Translations under genes and position numbers: made by a program | Assembly: GCA_900291925.1 (NCBI GenBank) | Contig: UWYS01000001.1 | Span: forward strand, 1,054,001 to 1,118,000 | Origin: Thecaphora thlaspeos | Lineage: Eukaryota > Basidiomycota > Ustilaginomycetes > Urocystidales > Glomosporiaceae | Length of the DNA: 64,000 bases | Direction of reading: 5' to 3' | Part shown: positions 43,425-52,942 of the stretch, in pieces | Layout: each line of letters begins with the position of its first letter | Position numbering within the stretch: the first letter of the stretch is position 1 | The notes under the pieces: generated by a model | Databases searched by the model: none | The model's input: only the letters and a program-made list of their open reading frames with translations | What the model was told of the DNA's origin: nothing

Positions 43425-44689
43425 ATGGTCGTCAACCGCCGCATCATCTTTAAGCAGGTCAAGGAGACTGGCCTTCCTGAGCCTGGCGTCACCACCCGAC
43501 CGGAGCAGAGCGAGATGGATCTGGACAACGTCGCGCTCAATGGCGGTGTGCTGGTGCGCAACATTGCCGCCTCGCTCGACCCTTCGATGCGCAACCGGAT
43601 GAAGTCGGCGCCTTACTTTACGCCCAACTACATCAAAGGGGACCCCATCCTCTGCATCGGAATCAGCGAGGTCGTCCGCAGCGAGCTCGACGGCTACAAG
43701 GCGGGCGACCTCATGTTCCTCTGGAGCCAGCCGCTCGAGGAGTACAGCGTGCTCCCCAAGCAGCTCGTCCAGGCCGCCGCCAGGAAGATGGAAGTGCCCA
43801 ACAACGGCCTCAGCATCACCACCTACCTCGGCGCGGCGGGCATGGCAGGCATGACGGCCTACATGTCGATCAAGGAAATCTTTGGCGAGCTCGTACCGGG
43901 CCACAAGCTCTTTGTCACGGGCGCCGCCGGAGCGGTGGGTCAGCTGGTCGTCCAGATCGCTCGCCAGGCCGGACTCAAGGTCATCGCCTCGGCCGGCTCC
44001 GAAGAAAAGTGCCGCTTCCTCAAGGAAGAGCTGGGCTGCGAGGCCGTGTTCAACTACAAGACCCAGAACGCCTTTGACGAGCTCAGGAAGTTTGGCGGCG
44101 AAGAGGGCATCCACCGCTACTTTGACAACGTCGGCGGCGAGCAGCTCGAGGCCTACATCGCCAACGCCGCCAAGTACGGCATCATCATCGCCTATGGCTA
44201 CATCTCTGGCTACAACGCCGAGAAGCCCGAGGACGTCTACTACCCCAAGAACCTGTTCAACGTCATCACGCGCGAGCTGACCTACAAGGGCTTCATCGTC
44301 TCTTCCTACATCCCCAAGGTGAGTTGCCACGCGCGCCCTCGTGCTTGCGCTGGCTCTTGTCGAGCTCGTTGCAGACCCCAAATTGACCCTGACACTGACC
44401 CTGACTCTGACCCTGCCCCTGCCCCTGCCCTTTGCGCCCCCCCCCCCCCCCCCCCTAAACCCTACAGTACCTCGGCACCTTCCTTACCGAGGTGCCCGCC
44501 ATGATCGCCGACGGCAAGATCAAGGTCAAGGAGGACGTGACGTTTGGTGTCTTTGGCGCCGAAGACGCGTTTGTCAGGCTGTTCACCGGAGACAACGAGG
44601 GCAAGGTGGCCGTCCTGATCGATGTCGACAACGCCGAGAAGTGGAACCTCGGCGAGAAGAAGAAGGCCGCCAAGAAGATCTGGCAGTAG
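43425..44689 (+). CDS. NADP-dependent MDR oxidoreductase (alkenal/LTB4-reductase type)
   Basis: Two exons, 43425..44318 and 44468..44689, 371 residues. It is a zinc-independent medium-chain dehydrogenase/reductase: GGVLVRNIAASLDPSMRNRM, YLGAAGMAGMTAYMSIKEI, the Rossmann motif VTGAAGAVGQLVVQIARQAG, YFDNVGGEQLEAYI, and the C-terminal EVPAMIADGKIKVKEDV. Relatives reduce alpha,beta-unsaturated aldehydes and ketones (2-alkenal reductase, 15-oxoprostaglandin reductase), a detoxification role in the cytosol. No zinc-binding Cys cluster is seen. The 149-nt intron carries TGACCC-type repeats and a 19-C run. The ending (NLGEKKKAAKKIWQ) is slightly extended over the usual length of about 345. Confidence 0.88.
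44385..44455. repeat. TGACCC-like repeats and 19-C homopolymer in an intron
   Basis: Degenerate TGACCC/TGCCCC hexamer repeats run into a 19-base C tract at 44437-44455, just before the AG acceptor at 44467. The C tract acts as an extreme polypyrimidine tract. Confidence 0.92.
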
Positions 44690-44872
44690 AAGCGCCGCTC
44701 TGCGCTGCGCCAAGAGGGACAATAACAACCATGTCCCACGGAGCACGACACTCGTGTTCACAGGTGTATTGCACGATTAAACATAGCACGGGTCTGCCTC
44801 AGGAACTCAAAACGAATACCTGAAACGAGCATCAGAGAGGTCCGTGGAGCGACAAAGGTAGGAGCGACGACG

Positions 44873-45794
44873 GTGCTTGGCTGGATGACCTGGCCTGCCG
44901 ATGCCGTCGGGACCGGGACTGCGCCCGCGTATGTCGGATGCTTGGCGGCCGACCTCCTCCACCTTGACCTCGCTCTGCCCAATGGTGGGGGGGGGGGAAG
45001 CGCACACGATCTCAATCGCCGCCAGGTGACGCTGGACAAAGCTGTCCATCACCACCTTCAACCACCGACGGTAAGGTCGTTGATCCTCTCTCACTACCTC
45101 GACGTCCACGCCGCGTCCGACGGAGGTTTGGCCGTGTCACTGTTCGACCTCCACCGCTCCGTCCGGCTGGTGAACAAGGCGCTCTACACGATCACCACCT
45201 ACCTGCTGCGCTCCCTCCTGCTACCGCTGTACGAGACGCGCATCATCCCACCGTACACCTCTTCCCCCCCTCCTCGCGAAGTCCGAGTGTTGGACCACTT
45301 TGTCGCTTTCCGCATCACCTTGGGTCTTTGGGAGTTCCAATCCACTCTTCTCCTCCTCGACGATAAAGGCGTGGAGGAGGATCTGTTCAGATGGTTACAA
45401 CCTCAGACACGTCTCGAGGATCTGTTGCGAGAAAAGGTGACTGAAGACGGATGGAAGGCGTGCGGTGTACGGTGGATGGACCTCACACTCTCGTACAAGA
45501 TCAGGAACGTGGCCGTGCTACTGCCGTTCCAGAGCGGAAATCAGATCGAAGAGAGGAGGACCTCAGAGTGGGACCAAGACAGAGAGCTGCAGCTTGGGAT
45601 TGACGACGACTCATCGTCATCGTTCAATAGGCTCGGTCAGGATCATACGTAGACCTCTCTTCGAGATGTCAAAGGCCAGAGACGAGTCGCTCGAGACTGC
45701 AGACAGGCTGATACGCGCGCTGACGAGGTACAGACTCGTGAGAAAGATTCAGGGCGATGCGAGCGTATGGTACGAGGTCGTGGGACAGGCGTGA
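44873..45794 (+). pseudogene. Unrecognised protein-coding gene with probable frame break
   Basis: An ORF at 44873-45652 (259 codons) has GC-rich third positions and looks coding: SVRLVNKALYTITTYLLRSL, ETRIIPPYTSSPP, FRITLGLWEFQSTLLLLDD, EEDLFRWLQPQTRLEDLLRE. I do not recognise the family. It ends abruptly at 45652 after FNRLGQ. In the next frame from about 45641 there is IIRRPLFEMSKARDESL followed by TADRLIRALTRYRLVRKIQG and a stop at 45794. A single extra base in CAGG near 45640 would explain this. An 11-G run at 44987-44997 is a second possible slip site. It may be a decaying gene, two assembly errors or an unrecognised small intron. It lies 183 nt after the MDR gene. Confidence 0.45.
44987..44997. 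repeat. 11-G homopolymer
   Basis: Run of eleven G inside the putative coding region at 44873-45652; the number of bases decides the reading frame upstream of it. Confidence 0.95.
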
Positions 45795-45966
45795 TCAGGC
45801 GGCTGCAGACATCCTGTAATGGCCGATGCTATCACTCGTTGATGGTAATCATGAAGATCAACCACCTCCTTGGCTTGCGCCCAGAGCGCGCCTTGAACGG
45901 CATCCACGCATACAAACAGAGACTCAGTCGGACAATCTCAAGTCTTCTAACTATTCGTTTTCGCAT

Positions 45967-47133
45967 CTATACCGCCTTCTTGACCGCGTCGAAGCTGCGG
46001 TCCGCCCCAGAGACCCACTGCACGGCATCAGCGGCCCAGCTGGGAAGCAGGTCGATGCCCTCCGTCCAGTTGGCGTACCAAGGCATCGCAAGCGTGCCCG
46101 TCTGCCTCCTCTCTACCGCCTGAACGATCCGTCTCGCCACGTATTGCGGCTCCATCGATGGTGCGAGGGACCTTGCTATGGGATTAAAGTAGATGCCCTC
46201 GAACAGCCTCGTCCGAACATGGCCGAGGATGACAAGCGTCGTCCTGACGCGTGCGCTGGCGCGGTGGTGAGATGACAGCTCGTAGCGCAACGCCCTGTGC
46301 AGGCCGACGATGCCGTGCTTTGAGGCGCAGTAGTCGACCATCTTAGAGACGCCAATGTGGCCCATTATGGATGAGATTGAGACAATGTGACACGCCTTGC
46401 CGCTGTTGGCCGCCGCGAGCATGCCTGGGAGGAGCGACTGGATCAGCCACAGCGGCGCGACGAGGTTGACGTTGAGAAGCTCGGTGACTTCCGCCTGCGT
46501 CAGGTCGGTCAGCGGTTGGGAGTTTGTGATGCCGGCGTTGTTGATGAGGATGGTGGGGTCGCCGTGCAGCGCCTTGATGGATTGAAGCACCTTGTTGAGC
46601 GCGTCGGCCGACGTAATGTCGCAGATATAAGGATGGATGTTGCGGGTGATTTCGGCCAGCTCGACTTCGGTGTGGCGGGTGGAGAGCGATGCGTAGTCGG
46701 CCTTTGCCCTGTCGAGCGTGACGACCTTTGCGCCTCTGCCGGCCAGCTCGAGCGTGATGCGGGCACCGATGCCCGCCGCACCACCCGTCAACACGACGAC
46801 CTCATCCTTCCACTGCGATGCTTGGATCCGCGCGAGACGAGGTCTGTTTGTCCAGTAGGATGAGGACCACGTCAACAGCCAGCCGAGGAGGACAAAGGAC
46901 GGAACTACGAGAATGGGGTGATAGTTGCCGCGACCTAGCGAGGGTGGCAGAATGACGAGATCATGGACCAGCCATGCGAGGGACAGTACGGGATCTGCAG
47001 TTTCCGGGTAATCAAGGGTCAGGGGTCAGCGACCGGCAGGTGGAGCGAGCTGGGAGTGGAGGGCAACGACGGACGCAGACTCACTGAAGAGGGTCCATTT
47101 GGAAAGCGCGACGAGGTGGTCTATGCTGGCCAT
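45967..47133 (-). CDS. Membrane-anchored short-chain dehydrogenase/reductase
   Basis: Two exons, complement(join(45967..46994, 47085..47133)), 358 residues. The N-terminus (MASIDHLVALSKWTLFNPVL then PILVVPSFVLLGWLLTW) gives one or two hydrophobic anchors. The classical SDR core follows: cofactor loop VLTGGAAGIGARITLELAGR (about residue 85), INNAG (ILINNAGITNSQPL), and catalytic SSIMGHIGVSKMVDYCASKH with Tyr-x-x-x-Lys near 240. The arrangement resembles the SDR16C/retinol-dehydrogenase-like group and fungal lipid-droplet or ER SDRs acting on hydrophobic alcohols or ketones. The substrate is not shown. The ORF is also open from Met-46875, but the spliced form supplies the missing anchor. Confidence 0.85.
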
Positions 47134-47251
47134 GTTGGTGTTCGCAGGTGGGAGGGGATGGAATCCGCCTGACACGAAGCCGTGATACACCGACGGTGGC
47201 GCCTGGATCGATGAGCGGATAGCGAGGTGATGGTGTGGTTGATGGTGGTTG

Positions 47252-47282
47252 TGGTGGCGGTGGCGGTGGCGGTGGCGGTGGC
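47252..47282. repeat. (GGTGGC)n hexamer repeat
   Basis: About five GGTGGC units in the promoter region of the SDR gene. Confidence 0.92.
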
Positions 47283-47541
47283 ATGTGCGCCTGTCTGGTG
47301 TATTGGTGTTCTTGGCGCGGTCACGTGAAACGTCGCCCGAAATCCGATCATTTTGCCTTGTTCTTGCCTCCACCTCGTCACCGCCGACGATTGGCTGACA
47401 ACGCGGAGGCGCTATTTGCGGCAACCAACGATGCTATGACGTCAAGCACACCGCCACGCCCACTTCACGTGGATGCTCGACGTCTTACCTGTTCTGACAG
47501 GCCCTCCTAGCGGCCCCCCTGGAAGAGGGCTGAGACTTCCA

Positions 47542-47547
47542 TATATA
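47542..47547 (+). promoter_or_regulatory. TATA-like element before a small ORF
   Basis: TATATA at 47542-47547 followed by an A/C-rich leader and an ATG at 47663. The arrangement looks like a promoter but the downstream ORF is only 43 codons. Confidence 0.35.
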
Positions 47548-47662
47548 GTCGCCTTCCACTCCTATCCCCTCAGGCATCCATTCCACCACACAACCATTGC
47601 CCCTCGACCGCCAAAACTTAGCATCCACGCACATACACACCCACACCCAACAACCAATCGCC

Positions 47663-47794
47663 ATGCCTCGCGTCCACGTTGCCCACCGAATGCACCAGTA
47701 CACGCTCATTCCGCGTGTGCTCTATGTCAGGCGATGGGGAATGAAGAGATGGTCGCTTGCATTCGGCAGGAGCGGCAGGGTTTCAGTCAGCTAG
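47663..47794 (+). CDS. Candidate small protein (43 residues), uncertain
   Basis: The ORF begins MPRVHVAHRMHQYTLIPRVL and is strongly basic (Arg/His/Lys). It is preceded by TATATA 116 nt upstream, an A/C-rich leader and a good start context (ATCGCCATGC). It may be the first exon of a gene I cannot complete or a non-coding transcript. No family recognised. Confidence 0.22.
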   Translation: MPRVHVAHRMHQYTLIPRVLYVRRWGMKRWSLAFGRSGRVSVS

Positions 47795-48291
47795 AGGTTT
47801 CGTCGTCGTCGACGTAGTTAGTGTGAGTGAGTGCATCCATCGGCAGCGCCAGAAGACCTCATTGTGAGAGCAACCCCAGCTCACTGCTGAATCGCCGGCT
47901 TTCTCGCGCATCCACTTTGCACAGCTCTTTCCTCGTCGTTGCCACCCTTTCGTAGCCCTTCCGGAGCCATCTCGTCAACATTCAAGATCCTCACGAGCAA
48001 GCATGAACGCACCGTTACCACCCCTTCGCCCACGAGAGCCCAGGTCTTGCACAAATGATGCGGACTCGTCACGACGTGTTCCTGGCTCTACATAGCTTCC
48101 TCATACCCTCTTGTCCGGCGATCAACACAAGTACACGCTGCTCCTCTTGTGTGTGACCACTGAAGGTGGTGGTGTTCTGACTGTGACTGCTCTACGTGAC
48201 TCTGGGATGTAGTTACATCAAAGTACGGAGCGAAAGGACGGAGCGAGTTTAGACGTCGTTTACTTCTTCTAGGGCAAGGGCAGCGTCGCAT

Positions 48292-50905
48292 CTACGCCAG
48301 CTTCCAGACGGCAACGTCGGCGGCTGCAAGCTGGCCGCTGGAGCCACCAAGGACGACCTCAGCCCCCTCGGGCGTAGCGGGCAGATCGACGGGCTCAGGT
48401 CCGTAGTTGAAGGCGAACAGGGCCTTTCCGTTCCGGTGCAGGCGGAGATCCTCGCCGAGCTCGTTGGCCTTGTCGACGTTGGTGCCCAGAAGCGTCTTGA
48501 GGCCGAGACCGCTGGCGATATCGGCAAAGTAGCTGATGAGGAACTCAACCGGTGTGTAGGCTCCGATGTAGTGCGTCGATCTGGTCCCGTCGACGTTGGC
48601 GCACGTGATGGGCTTACCATCACGGTAGCCCGAGTAGGTGGCGCCATCCTCGGTCGAGACGCTCGAGTTACGGCTGCCGCGCGAGCACTGGATCCACTCG
48701 GACCAGCCAGAGATGTTGTACTGCTCGCCCTTGTACGACATCATGTCGCCAAAGCCGACCTTGGTCGTCTCGACACGCGTCACCACCATCGGCAGCGCCT
48801 CGCGCAGCGCACCCGCCACGGGGATCAGGCCATCGGGGATGTCGAGCGTCTCGACCTTGCTCGACGATCGGGGTCCAAAGATGGTGGTGCCGTTGAAGTC
48901 GCCAAACGCCTTGTCGAACTCCTTGCCGAGGATGGGCATCGTAGGGACGACGACCATCTTGTAGCCATCGAGCTTGGTGTACGGTCCGATGACGTCGACC
49001 GAGAGGCCGAGGCGACGCAGCGCAGAGTACCAGTTGTATACCAGCGGGCTGTAGGTCATCGAGGCGCCGGTGAAGGTGCCGGAGTTGATGTCCCAGGTTC
49101 CGCTTTGCGGCTCGGTGTCCAGAAGCCAGGAGCTCTTGTAGTCAAAGATGAGCGCAACGTCGGCCTGCGGCTCCTCGCCGGAGATAAGGGCCGATCCATC
49201 CTTGGACTCGGTCAGGAGCCCGGCCTTTTCGAGGGCGGGGAGGTCCTCGTTGACCATCCTCTGCTGCTCGTAGAAGAGGACGTCGGGCTCGTTGTTGCGC
49301 AGGTTGAAGGCGGCGTGCATCTGCTCCTGCGCAAAGGGAACCTCGCGCCAGCGGAAGTAGTTGACCATCGAGCCAGAGTGACCTAGGATCTCGTGCGACC
49401 ACAGGCGCAGCATGCCGTCGCGCGGCGACGGATTGTAGGGTGCCCAGTTGACGGGACCCGGCTGCTGCTCCATGACGCCCCACGGGCCGGACGTCTTGTT
49501 GTAGGCAGCGCCGCTGACGCCGCGGTAGAGGGCGTGCTGGAGCGACTGAGAGTCGGGCATACCGGTGCGTCCGTAGCGGATCTTGTCGTCGTCACTGATC
49601 CAGGAGAACTGCTCCGTGTTGCCAAGGGGATAGCTGTCCCACGTCGCGAGATCAAGGCCGACCGACTTGGCAAACTTGTGGTGGTCGAAATCGAGGAAGT
49701 AGCCCATGAAGTTGGTCGTGATGAAGTGGTCGCTGTGCTTGCGGATGATGTCGGTCTGCTCCTTGGCAAACTCGATGACCATGTCCGAGCTGAAGTCGGC
49801 AAAGTCGAGTCGGTGAGCCGGCGTGCTCTCGGTCACCTCGAGCATGGGGACCTTGATCTGGTCAAACGACTGGTAGTCCTGCGACCAGAAGACCCGGCCT
49901 TGCTTTTGGTTGAAGTAGGTGATGTTGCCCGAGTACTTCTCCTCGAGCCAACCCTGGAAGCGCTTCTCCGCGTGCTTGTCGTAGGTCTGGGGTGCGAGGG
50001 CAGCAGGCGCAAGGCAAGGGTATTTGAATAGATAGCGGAAGCAATCTGAGTCAGCTCTGGATGTCCGCGGTCGCTCTAACAAAGCCTCCCGAAGTGCCTG
50101 TGGACCTCGACGGCAAGAAAATGTGACTGACCCTAGTCGTAGAATAGCAGCCGAATTCGTTGTCCAGCTGCCAGCCGACTACATGAGGGTTTGATCCGTA
50201 GCGGCGGGCAAGAGCAGTTGTGATCTGCTTGCTCAGCATCCTGTAGTCGGGCGACGAGAAGGAGTAGTGGCGACGACTGCCGAACCTGCGCTCGCGTCCC
50301 TGCGCATCAGCTCCAAGGATGTCGTAGTTGCGCACCGCCCAGATCGGAGGGGTAGCAGTCTGTTGTGATGAAGAATGACACGGGAAGAAGTTGTGTGGTG
50401 CGTGAGTTCCCGTCGTTATTCGGAGGCCACAGCTATTAGACAGTCTGACGGCAGAACTTACCGGAGTGCCGAGGATGACCTTGAGGCCATGGGAGCCGAG
50501 GACCTCGATGGAACGGTCGAGCGTCGAAAAGTCGTACTCGCCCTCGTTGGGCTCGAGGATGGCCCAGTCAAATTCGTTGATCCGGACGTAGAAGAGACTC
50601 GCGTTGGCCATGCGAGAGGCGTCGCTTTCCCACAGCCCATCGACATCCGGCCACTGGTTGGGGTAGTAATCGGTCGCACAGTGGAATCCTTTAGGCCATC
50701 GACGCTTCTCGGGTGCGGTTGAGGCGGTGTAGGTGATGTCGACCGTGTGATCGACGTCGGGAGCGATGGACTCGCGTGCGAAGAGCGAGGCCTGGTCGAG
50801 CTGAGCATCGAAGCCGAGGTTGCTGTTGCTGGGGAGTGCCTGGGCGAGGCTTGGGAGCGCGGCGACGAGCGCGGCGAGACGTTGCCCCTTTGCTTGTAGC
50901 AACAT
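48292..50905 (-). CDS. Secreted GH42 beta-galactosidase
   Basis: Three exons, complement(join(48292..49986, 50132..50359, 50462..50905)), 788 residues, in phase. The start [20 protein letters not shown] gives a signal peptide. The GH42 (beta/alpha)8 domain starts [15 protein letters not shown]. The acid/base Glu is in [15 protein letters not shown] (about residue 212). The nucleophile Glu is probably in [20 protein letters not shown] (about 421), preceded by [20 protein letters not shown] trimerisation/GATase-like domain follows ([20 protein letters not shown]), then a C-terminal beta-domain. It cleaves terminal beta-galactosides from oligo- or polysaccharides outside the cell. GH42 is mainly bacterial and archaeal, so transfer followed by intron and signal-peptide gain is likely. 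The second donor (GTCAGT) is slightly unusual. Confidence 0.92.
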
Positions 50906-51839
50906 GACTGCGAATGTGTAGGTGATACGGAGGGATGGAGAGACTTGTCGTGGCGGGACGATGCTCGAGGTGGGATCTGTGCCTGTTATATATCCCGAGG
51001 CAGCGCTGCCCCGCTGTGGAGCTCCTGCCCCGCTCGAAGATGATGATGCCACATTGCGGGTGTGAGCCTAGTAATGACCGGCAAGCTTTTCGCCTGTTCT
51101 CGCCCATGAGAGGCAGGCAAGTGTGGCGATGGAGGGGGGCGCCGGTGGTGTTCCGTGCCCAGCGGTCCGCCCGCGCCAGGCGAAGGTGGGGGTGGACGAC
51201 GGCCAGACGAAGGCATGACCGCGATGGGCTGCAGATCGACTAGCGCCGTGTCGCAGCGATGCGGTACAGTGGAGTGCAGCTCGTGTATGTAGCGCCTTGG
51301 TGCCTCTGGACGTGTGGGATTGCTGAAGCCCAAGTCCGCCCGAGCGACGGATGGAGCCGCAACGTCGTCCGCCTCGAGACATCAGAGTCATATACAGCAT
51401 ATCGACGAGGGCTGACGCTGCCTTGCTGCGGACTACGGCGCCTTGCGAGGGGGGATGGCTGGCCCCTCCAAATGCGGATCGCAGGTGCTACATACAGGAT
51501 CCCTCTGCAGTACGACAGCTTGTCGAGCGCCAGGAAAAGAGTGGTTCCTCCTGTCTGCTTCTTGCCAAGGCCCAGCGGTAGCGATCATGCCGCAAGGCAT
51601 CCCTCTCCTGGCTTTGCTCTGCCTTGCTTCGGCCCACGCCGTTGCCTCGCTTTGTTGCCACGCTTACCTTGCCAGGTCTCTTGCCACCCGCTGACTAAAA
51701 TGGTCGCGTCCATCGATTACAGATTTCCGGACGACGATCAGCGTCACGGACGCTTGAGCAAGGCAGCGGGGCGCGCAGCCTCCGATGAGGTCGTGCCAAT
51801 GCCCGGCTGCTGCAAAGCTCCGGTGGAACCCTGCGCCGA
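50906..51839. other. Intergenic region upstream of GH42 and downstream of GNAT
   Basis: About 0.9 kb holding the GH42 promoter (TATA at 50987-50992) and the 3' end of the GNAT gene. The ORFs show no domains. Confidence 0.45.
50987..50992 (-). promoter_or_regulatory. TATA element upstream of the GH42 gene
   Basis: TATATA about 82 nt upstream of the GH42 start codon at 50905 on the minus strand, in GC-rich surroundings. Confidence 0.55.
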
Positions 51840-52617
51840 CTACCCCCGCGCCTGCGTTGCTGTGAGGCCCGCCGCTGGTGGTCGGCTCAGATTCCTTTCA
51901 AAGATGAGGACGTCGCGCCAAGTCCCCTTTTCCGGACCATCCGCCATCCTCCCGACCCTGCGACCCATGCCAATCTGGAGAAAGTTGTGTCGCAGCAGGA
52001 GGCGCACGGCCGTCAGATTTTGGGGAAACACAGTGGCCTGCAAGGTGGACCAGCGGTGGTCGAGGCTCAAGGCCTCGAGCAGAGCGGTGAGCAGCTGGCC
52101 GCCAACCCCCCTACCCCTATCTTCCTCGCCGACAAAGACGAGAAAATCCTAGACGCCGCCGCTGACGGCACGGTCATCCATCGGGTTCGAAGCACCGGCT
52201 GCTGCCATCGTGGAAGAGCGAAAGCCGGCCGCGCTGTCGATATCGAGTCAGCGAAAGGGCGGGAAAGGGGGCAAATGTAGCGATCCAGCCTACTGCACTG
52301 TTGAGGCTGTAGTGGACGGCAATGTAGCGGTAGGGCTTGAGCATCAGCGCATCGAACTGCTTCCAGCTCGGGCCCGCCGTCGTCGAGAGGGCCGCGTGAC
52401 CGGTGGCGAGGCCCTGGGCGTAAATGCGAGACCAGGTGGCCGAGCGTATCTCTGTCAGGCTGAGGTTATTGTAGGGATGCAGGGTGCCGGCCGAGGGCGA
52501 GGCCGAGGGCGAGGGCGCAGCGTTGGGACTCGCTGCCACGTCGAGCGCCACATCGGCTTCCTCTCCGACGACGACGACATCGGCTGCTTCCGACCCGTGG
52601 CTGGCAAAGGACGGCAT
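51840..52617 (-). CDS. GNAT N-acetyltransferase (phosphinothricin-acetyltransferase-like)
   Basis: Two-exon model, complement(join(51840..52148, 52294..52617)), 210 residues. Exon 1 ends KPYRYIAVHYSLNSA and exon 2 begins DFLVFVGEEDRGRGVGGQLL. The R-G-x-G-V-G turn is the acetyl-CoA pyrophosphate-binding motif A of GNAT enzymes. Further on, TVFPQNLTAVRLLLRHNFLQ and IGMGRRVGRMADGPEKGTWR match the C-terminal layout of phosphinothricin/methionine-sulfoximine acetyltransferases. The intron uses donor GTAGGC and acceptor CTAG and keeps phase 0; without it exon 1 stops soon after. The start at 52617 (MPSFASHGSEAAD) is the least certain point. Probably acetylates a small amine; substrate unknown. Confidence 0.7.
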
Positions 52618-52942
52618 CCGAGCCGGAGAGGTTCCGGCCACCATACCGCCAGCAGCTCGCCCTTCGCAGAGGGCGCGTCGAGGTGGTGGGGGGTCTCTGA
52701 ACAGATGTGGTGAGGATGGTAGGGCTACGGAAAGCTCTGGTTTTGGCACCATGCACGGTGGTGCTTGCTGACGCCCGCCTGGGCTTGGCTTCCGAGATCC
52801 GGGGTCTCCGCAAAGTAGCACGTCCAAGCCCAGCGCAGCTGCCCCAGCAGGTCCCTCTGGCAACCACCAACACCGCCACTACAGTCACCGCCACTTCCGC
52901 CGCCCTGCCCTTCTTTCGGACCCCTCTCGCCACCCTCGCAAG
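52618..52942. other. Divergent promoter region (GNAT / large acidic protein)
   Basis: About 325 nt between two start codons; no clear TATA element seen. Confidence 0.4.

Larger units (their letters stand above)
47134..48291. other. Intergenic region between the SDR gene and GH42 gene
   Basis: About 1.2 kb. It includes a (GGTGGC)n repeat at 47252-47282, just upstream of the SDR start, and a TATATA at 47542-47547 followed 116 nt later by a small ORF (see separate entry). The remainder (47800-48291) shows no gene. Confidence 0.45.

Noticed and set aside
52151..52293. Unspliced GNAT reading through GWIATFAPF
   Set aside because: It resembles a GNAT strand by chance, but it ends within 40 codons and separates the acetyl-CoA motif from the N-terminal half.
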